Shown piece after piece: positions 60,857 through 64,000 of a stretch of 64,000 nucleotides of DNA. The notes beneath the pieces were generated by a model. It did not search any database. It saw only the letters and a program-made list of their open reading frames with translations, and was not told the DNA's origin. The DNA comes from Xanthomonas sp. DAR 34887 (lineage in GTDB: Bacteria > Pseudomonadota > Gammaproteobacteria > Xanthomonadales > Xanthomonadaceae). Both the position numbers and the translations under genes were made by a program. How positions within the stretch are numbered: position 1 is the first letter of the stretch; every line of letters begins with the position of its first letter. The stretch covers positions 3,821,001-3,885,000 of the forward strand of contig NZ_CP162490.1 of NCBI RefSeq assembly GCF_041245805.1, given 5' to 3'.

Positions 60857-62704
60857 TCAGCGCCGGCGCAGTTCGATCGGCTGTTCCCACCAGTCCTCGA
60901 CGCTGCCGTCGCGGCCATGCAGGCGCAGGCCGAGCCAATGCGTGCCCGGCGCCAGGCCGCTGGCATCGAGTTCGGCGCGGAAACCGACGTTGGGATGGCC
61001 CGGATCGGTGGAGATCTTCCAGAACGCGGTGATGTCGTAGCGCTCGCCGTAGCGCGCCTGCGCGGCCACCTTGCCATCGAGCAGCACCTCGACCCGGTCG
61101 ATGCCCACGCCGTCCTTGAACGCCCAGCCGGACACTTCGAAATGGGGCGCGACCTTGTCGCCCACGCCCGGCGTGTTGAACCAGGCCATCGCCGGCGTCG
61201 TGCACGGCCCGGGCAGGCGCTGCGCCGGCAGCGCGAACAACAGGAAGCGCTGGCTGCCGTGATCGCTGGACACCACCTTCGGCGGCGGCAGCGGGCCGAC
61301 CAGCTCGCACACCGCGTGATAGCGCTGCAGCAGCAGCCGGTATTTCATGTCGCTGGGCGACAGCACCAGCAGCCGCGGCCCATCGCGGCGGCCGTCGCTG
61401 AGCAGCCCCCACTGGCGCAACTGCGCGCTGCGCCCGTGCTTGTCGTTCAAGGCATGCGGCAGCACGTGGATATCGGCATCGCCCAGTTCGAACCCGAGCT
61501 CGGCACCGACCTTGAAGTTGTCGGCCAGCACCTGCGTGCCCGGCGGCATCGCCGCCAGTTCGCGGCGCACCGCCGAGGCCAGCGGTTTCCAGCCGGCGAA
61601 GTTGCGCGGGTAGTACTTGTCGCCGGCGGCATGCTCGCGCACCGACGGCACCGACACCGCCAGGTAATAGCCGAACGCGCCGACCAGGCCGATGCCGGTC
61701 AGCAGCCAGGTCGCGCGACGCAGCCGTTTCGGCCAGCCGTTGAGGATCACCGGCGCGGCGATCAGCAAGGCCAGATAGCCCGGCAACGGCCAATGGAAAC
61801 TGATGCGCTCGGCATCGGTGAAGAAGCCGAGCAGAAAGATGCCCAGCGTGGACACGCCACCGAGCAGGCCGAAGTAACGCCATTGCACGCGCGCGCCGCC
61901 GCTGCCGCCGCCACGCGTGGCCACCAGCGCCACCTTCCACATCGCCACCGCCAGCAGCGGCGTGACCAACAGGCCCTGGATCAGCACGAAGGCGATGCCG
62001 CTGGGCTGGAAGCTCCATGGATGCCGATCGATCAACTGGAACTTGACCCCGGCCTCGCCATTGTCCGCATTCCAGGCCAGCAGCGGCAGCCAGGCGACGA
62101 TGCCCATCGCCAGCGCCACCCACACCTGCGGATCGCGCAGCATGCGCCGGCCCTGCGGGATCAGCAGCAACGCGATCGCGCCGACCCCGATCACTCCGGC
62201 GAAGCGGTAGTGGCTCAGCGCGCCCAAGGCCAGGCCCAGCGCCAGTTCCACCGCGCTCATCGCATCGATCTGGCGCAGCAGCCGCGCGCTGGCGTCCATG
62301 CACAGGATCGTCGCCAGCGCCATCGGCACGTCCGGCAGCGCGAGGATGCCGAGCGTGCCCGACAGCGGCATCAGCAAGGTCAGGCTGCCGGCGCGCCAGC
62401 CGGCCACCGCGCCGAACCAGCGCGTGGCGATGCGCGCGATCAGCCACGGCATCGATGCCGACAGCAGCAGGAACGGCGCGCGCAGCGCCAACAGGTGTTC
62501 GCCGCCGAGCGCCACGCCCAGCCGCGCCAGCCACGCGGTCAGCCCGGGCAGATCCGAGTAGGCGGCGGCCAGGTGCTGGCCCTCCTGCCAGTAGAACGCC
62601 TCGTCGACGAACAACGGCAGGCGCGCGGCCGCCAGCAGCTTGGCCGCGGTCACCAGCACCCACAGCACCATGAAGGTGGTGCGTGCACGTTGTTCGCCTT
62701 GCAT
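60857..62704 (-). CDS. GT39/ArnT-like membrane glycosyltransferase with C-terminal beta domain
   Basis: A 615-residue protein. The N-terminal part is a GT39/PMT_2-type transferase: LFVDEAFYWQEGQHLAAAY carries the catalytic acidic residues Asp34/Glu35 after helix 1, with about ten further helices and ERISFHWPLPGYLALLIAAP. Residues from about 505 to the end form an extra beta-rich domain (VSGWAFKDGVGIDRVEVLLD, GFRAELDASGLAPGTHWLGL) not part of the core fold. The family transfers sugars from polyprenyl-phosphate carriers to lipid A, proteins or glycans. It heads the three-gene module. Confidence 0.85.
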   Translation of the reverse strand: MQGEQRARTTFMVLWVLVTAAKLLAAARLPLFVDEAFYWQEGQHLAAAYSDLPGLTAWLARLGVALGGEHLLALRAPFLLLSASMPWLIARIATRWFGAVAGWRAGSLTLLMPLSGTLGILALPDVPMALATILCMDASARLLRQIDAMSAVELALGLALGALSHYRFAGVIGVGAIALLLIPQGRRMLRDPQVWVALAMGIVAWLPLLAWNADNGEAGVKFQLIDRHPWSFQPSGIAFVLIQGLLVTPLLAVAMWKVALVATRGGGSGGARVQWRYFGLLGGVSTLGIFLLGFFTDAERISFHWPLPGYLALLIAAPVILNGWPKRLRRATWLLTGIGLVGAFGYYLAVSVPSVREHAAGDKYYPRNFAGWKPLASAVRRELAAMPPGTQVLADNFKVGAELGFELGDADIHVLPHALNDKHGRSAQLRQWGLLSDGRRDGPRLLVLSPSDMKYRLLLQRYHAVCELVGPLPPPKVVSSDHGSQRFLLFALPAQRLPGPCTTPAMAWFNTPGVGDKVAPHFEVSGWAFKDGVGIDRVEVLLDGKVAAQARYGERYDITAFWKISTDPGHPNVGFRAELDASGLAPGTHWLGLRLHGRDGSVEDWWEQPIELRRR

Positions 62705-62741
62705 TGCCTTTAGACTCCCCTAAACCCGTTGCGAGAATGCG

Positions 62742-63695
62742 ATGCCTACTCCGCCCCGCTTGCCTGAAATGCTAACCGATACGCTGCGCGAGGCGCTTGC
62801 GCAGGCCCAGCAGCAGGTCAATTCGCTGGTCCTGGGCAAGCCGCAACAGGTGCGCATGGCCTTTGTCGCGCTGCTGTCCGGCGGACATCTGCTGATCGAG
62901 GACCTGCCCGGACTCGGCAAGACCACGCTGGCGCATGCGCTGGCCGCGAGCCTGGGACTGAGCTTCCAGCGCGTGCAGTTCACCTCCGACCTGCTGCCGG
63001 CCGATGTGCTCGGCGTGTCGGTGTACGATGCGCAATCGCGCCAGTTCCAGTTCCATCCCGGTCCGGTGTTCACCCACGTGCTGCTCGCCGACGAGATCAA
63101 CCGCGCGCCGCCGCGCACGCAGAGCGCGCTGCTGGAAGCGATGGCCGAACAGCAGGTCACGCTGGACGGCACGACGCATCCGCTGCCGGCGCCGTTCTTC
63201 GTCATCGCCACGCAGAATCCGGTGGACCTGTCGGGCACCTTCCCGCTGCCCGATTCGCAGCTGGATCGCTTCCTGCTGCGTCTGGCGCTGGGCTATCCAA
63301 GCGCCGAATCCGAACGCGCGCTGCTCAGCGGCAGCGACCGCCGCGACCTGATCGCGCAGGCGCGGCCGCTGCTCAGCGACACCGACATGGCCGCGCTGCG
63401 GCACGGCGTGGAACAGATCCACGCCAGCGAGGCGCTGGTCGGCTACGTGCAGGCGCTGCTCGCGCGCAGCCGCCAGCATCCGGGTGTGCGCGTGGGCCTG
63501 TCGCCACGCGCCGGCATCGCGCTGCTGCGCGCGGCCAAGGCGCACGCGCTGCTGCTGGGCCGTGCGCATGCGCTGCCGGAAGACGTGCAGGCGCTGTTCG
63601 TGGCGGTCGCCGAGCATCGCCTGGTGGCCGAACAGGAATCGGCCTCCGGGCAAGCGCTGGCCAAGGCGATCCTGCACAGCGTCGCGGTGGACTGA
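62742..63695 (+). CDS. MoxR-family AAA+ ATPase
   Basis: A 317-residue ATPase. Walker A is LPGLGKTT (about 55-62), Walker B VLLADEINRAPPRTQSALLEAM, sensor 1 ATQNPVDLSGTFPLPDSQLDRF, and sensor 2 and the lid follow (VGLSPRAGIALLRAAKA). MoxR ATPases act with DUF58 and von Willebrand A proteins as chaperones or activators. The next gene encodes DUF58, five bases after its stop. It is divergent from the glycosylation module. Confidence 0.94.
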   Translation: MPTPPRLPEMLTDTLREALAQAQQQVNSLVLGKPQQVRMAFVALLSGGHLLIEDLPGLGKTTLAHALAASLGLSFQRVQFTSDLLPADVLGVSVYDAQSRQFQFHPGPVFTHVLLADEINRAPPRTQSALLEAMAEQQVTLDGTTHPLPAPFFVIATQNPVDLSGTFPLPDSQLDRFLLRLALGYPSAESERALLSGSDRRDLIAQARPLLSDTDMAALRHGVEQIHASEALVGYVQALLARSRQHPGVRVGLSPRAGIALLRAAKAHALLLGRAHALPEDVQALFVAVAEHRLVAEQESASGQALAKAILHSVAVD

Positions 63696-63700
63696 GCGGC

Positions 63701-64000
63701 ATGCGCGCACGGCTGCGCGAGGGGCGGCAGGCGCTGGCACGGCTGGCGCGGCCGCGCGATCCCGAGCCGCTGCCGGTGCGGCTGGACCGGCGCCGGATCT
63801 ACATCCTGCCCACGCCGTTCGGCGGCTTCCTGGCGCTGCTGCTCGGCGCGATGCTGCTCGGCGCGCTGAACTACAACAACAACCCTGCCCTGTTGCTGGC
63901 GATGCTGCTCGGCGCGGCCGCCATCGCCAGCGCGATCGCCGCCCACCTGCAGTTGTCGGGGCTGCGCCTGGACGCGCTGTCGGCAGACCCGGTCGCGGCC
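63701..64000 (+). CDS. DUF58 protein, N-terminal part (cut by window edge)
   Basis: The first 100 residues are visible. A basic N-terminus is followed by RRRIYILPTPFGGFLALLLGAMLLGALNYNNNPALLLAMLLGAAAI, the two-helix start typical of DUF58 proteins paired with MoxR. The ATG at 63701 is five bases after the MoxR stop. The remainder, including any von Willebrand-like domain, is outside the window. Confidence 0.9.
   Translation, partial: MRARLREGRQALARLARPRDPEPLPVRLDRRRIYILPTPFGGFLALLLGAMLLGALNYNNNPALLLAMLLGAAAIASAIAAHLQLSGLRLDALSADPVAA

Overview
The window is GC-rich, gene-dense chromosomal DNA that looks like Xanthomonas or a close relative in the Xanthomonadaceae. This placement is inferred from gene content: a lexA2-imuA-imuB-dnaE2 cassette, two large TonB-dependent receptors, an acnD/prpF-type methylcitrate operon, the run yceD-rpmF-fabH-fabD-fabG-acpP-fabF-pabB-mltG-tmk-holB-pilZ, and scattered palindromes built on GTAGGAGCGGCTTCAGCCGC. 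No search was run. No CRISPR array, prophage, rRNA operon or intact insertion sequence was seen.

Left part (1-22.5 kb, mostly minus strand): a truncated MFS transporter; an NtrY-like histidine kinase and NtrC-type regulator; a VapBC toxin-antitoxin pair lying directly upstream of that regulator; an HlyD/MacB-like tripartite exporter (adaptor, ATPase, duplicated FtsX-type permease); a TonB-dependent receptor with a periplasmic glycerophosphodiesterase; an alpha-2-macroglobulin lipoprotein; and a second TonB-dependent receptor with a secreted nucleoside hydrolase.

Middle (22.5-45.5 kb): the propionate (2-methylcitrate) operon prpB-DUF1003-prpC-acnD-SRPBCC-2H phosphoesterase-prpF on the minus strand. 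Opposite prpB is a gene for a helix-turn-helix/citrate-synthase fusion protein, with a perfect 17-base palindrome between the two. This is the most unusual unit in the window. Next come a BlaI-M56(-ankyrin)-serine hydrolase operon with a probable single-base frameshift, the LexA2-controlled mutasome cassette, a small secreted protein, an NTF2-like/ArsR divergent pair, a Nei-like glycosylase and a YefM-YoeB toxin-antitoxin pair.

Right part (45.5-64 kb): tRNA-Val, then the core pilZ/holB/tmk/mltG/pabB/fab/rpmF cluster on the minus strand with a glutathione transferase gene between fabD and fabH. After that come maf, a three-gene membrane glycosylation module, and the start of a MoxR-DUF58 operon cut by the right edge.

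Regulatory sites read directly from the sequence include two TTAGT-type dyads before blaI, TGTACA-type operators before lexA2 and before yefM, a dyad between the NTF2-like and ArsR genes, direct repeats before vapB, a sigma-54-like site before the exporter, and several intrinsic terminators, one of them inside the receptor/nucleoside hydrolase operon.
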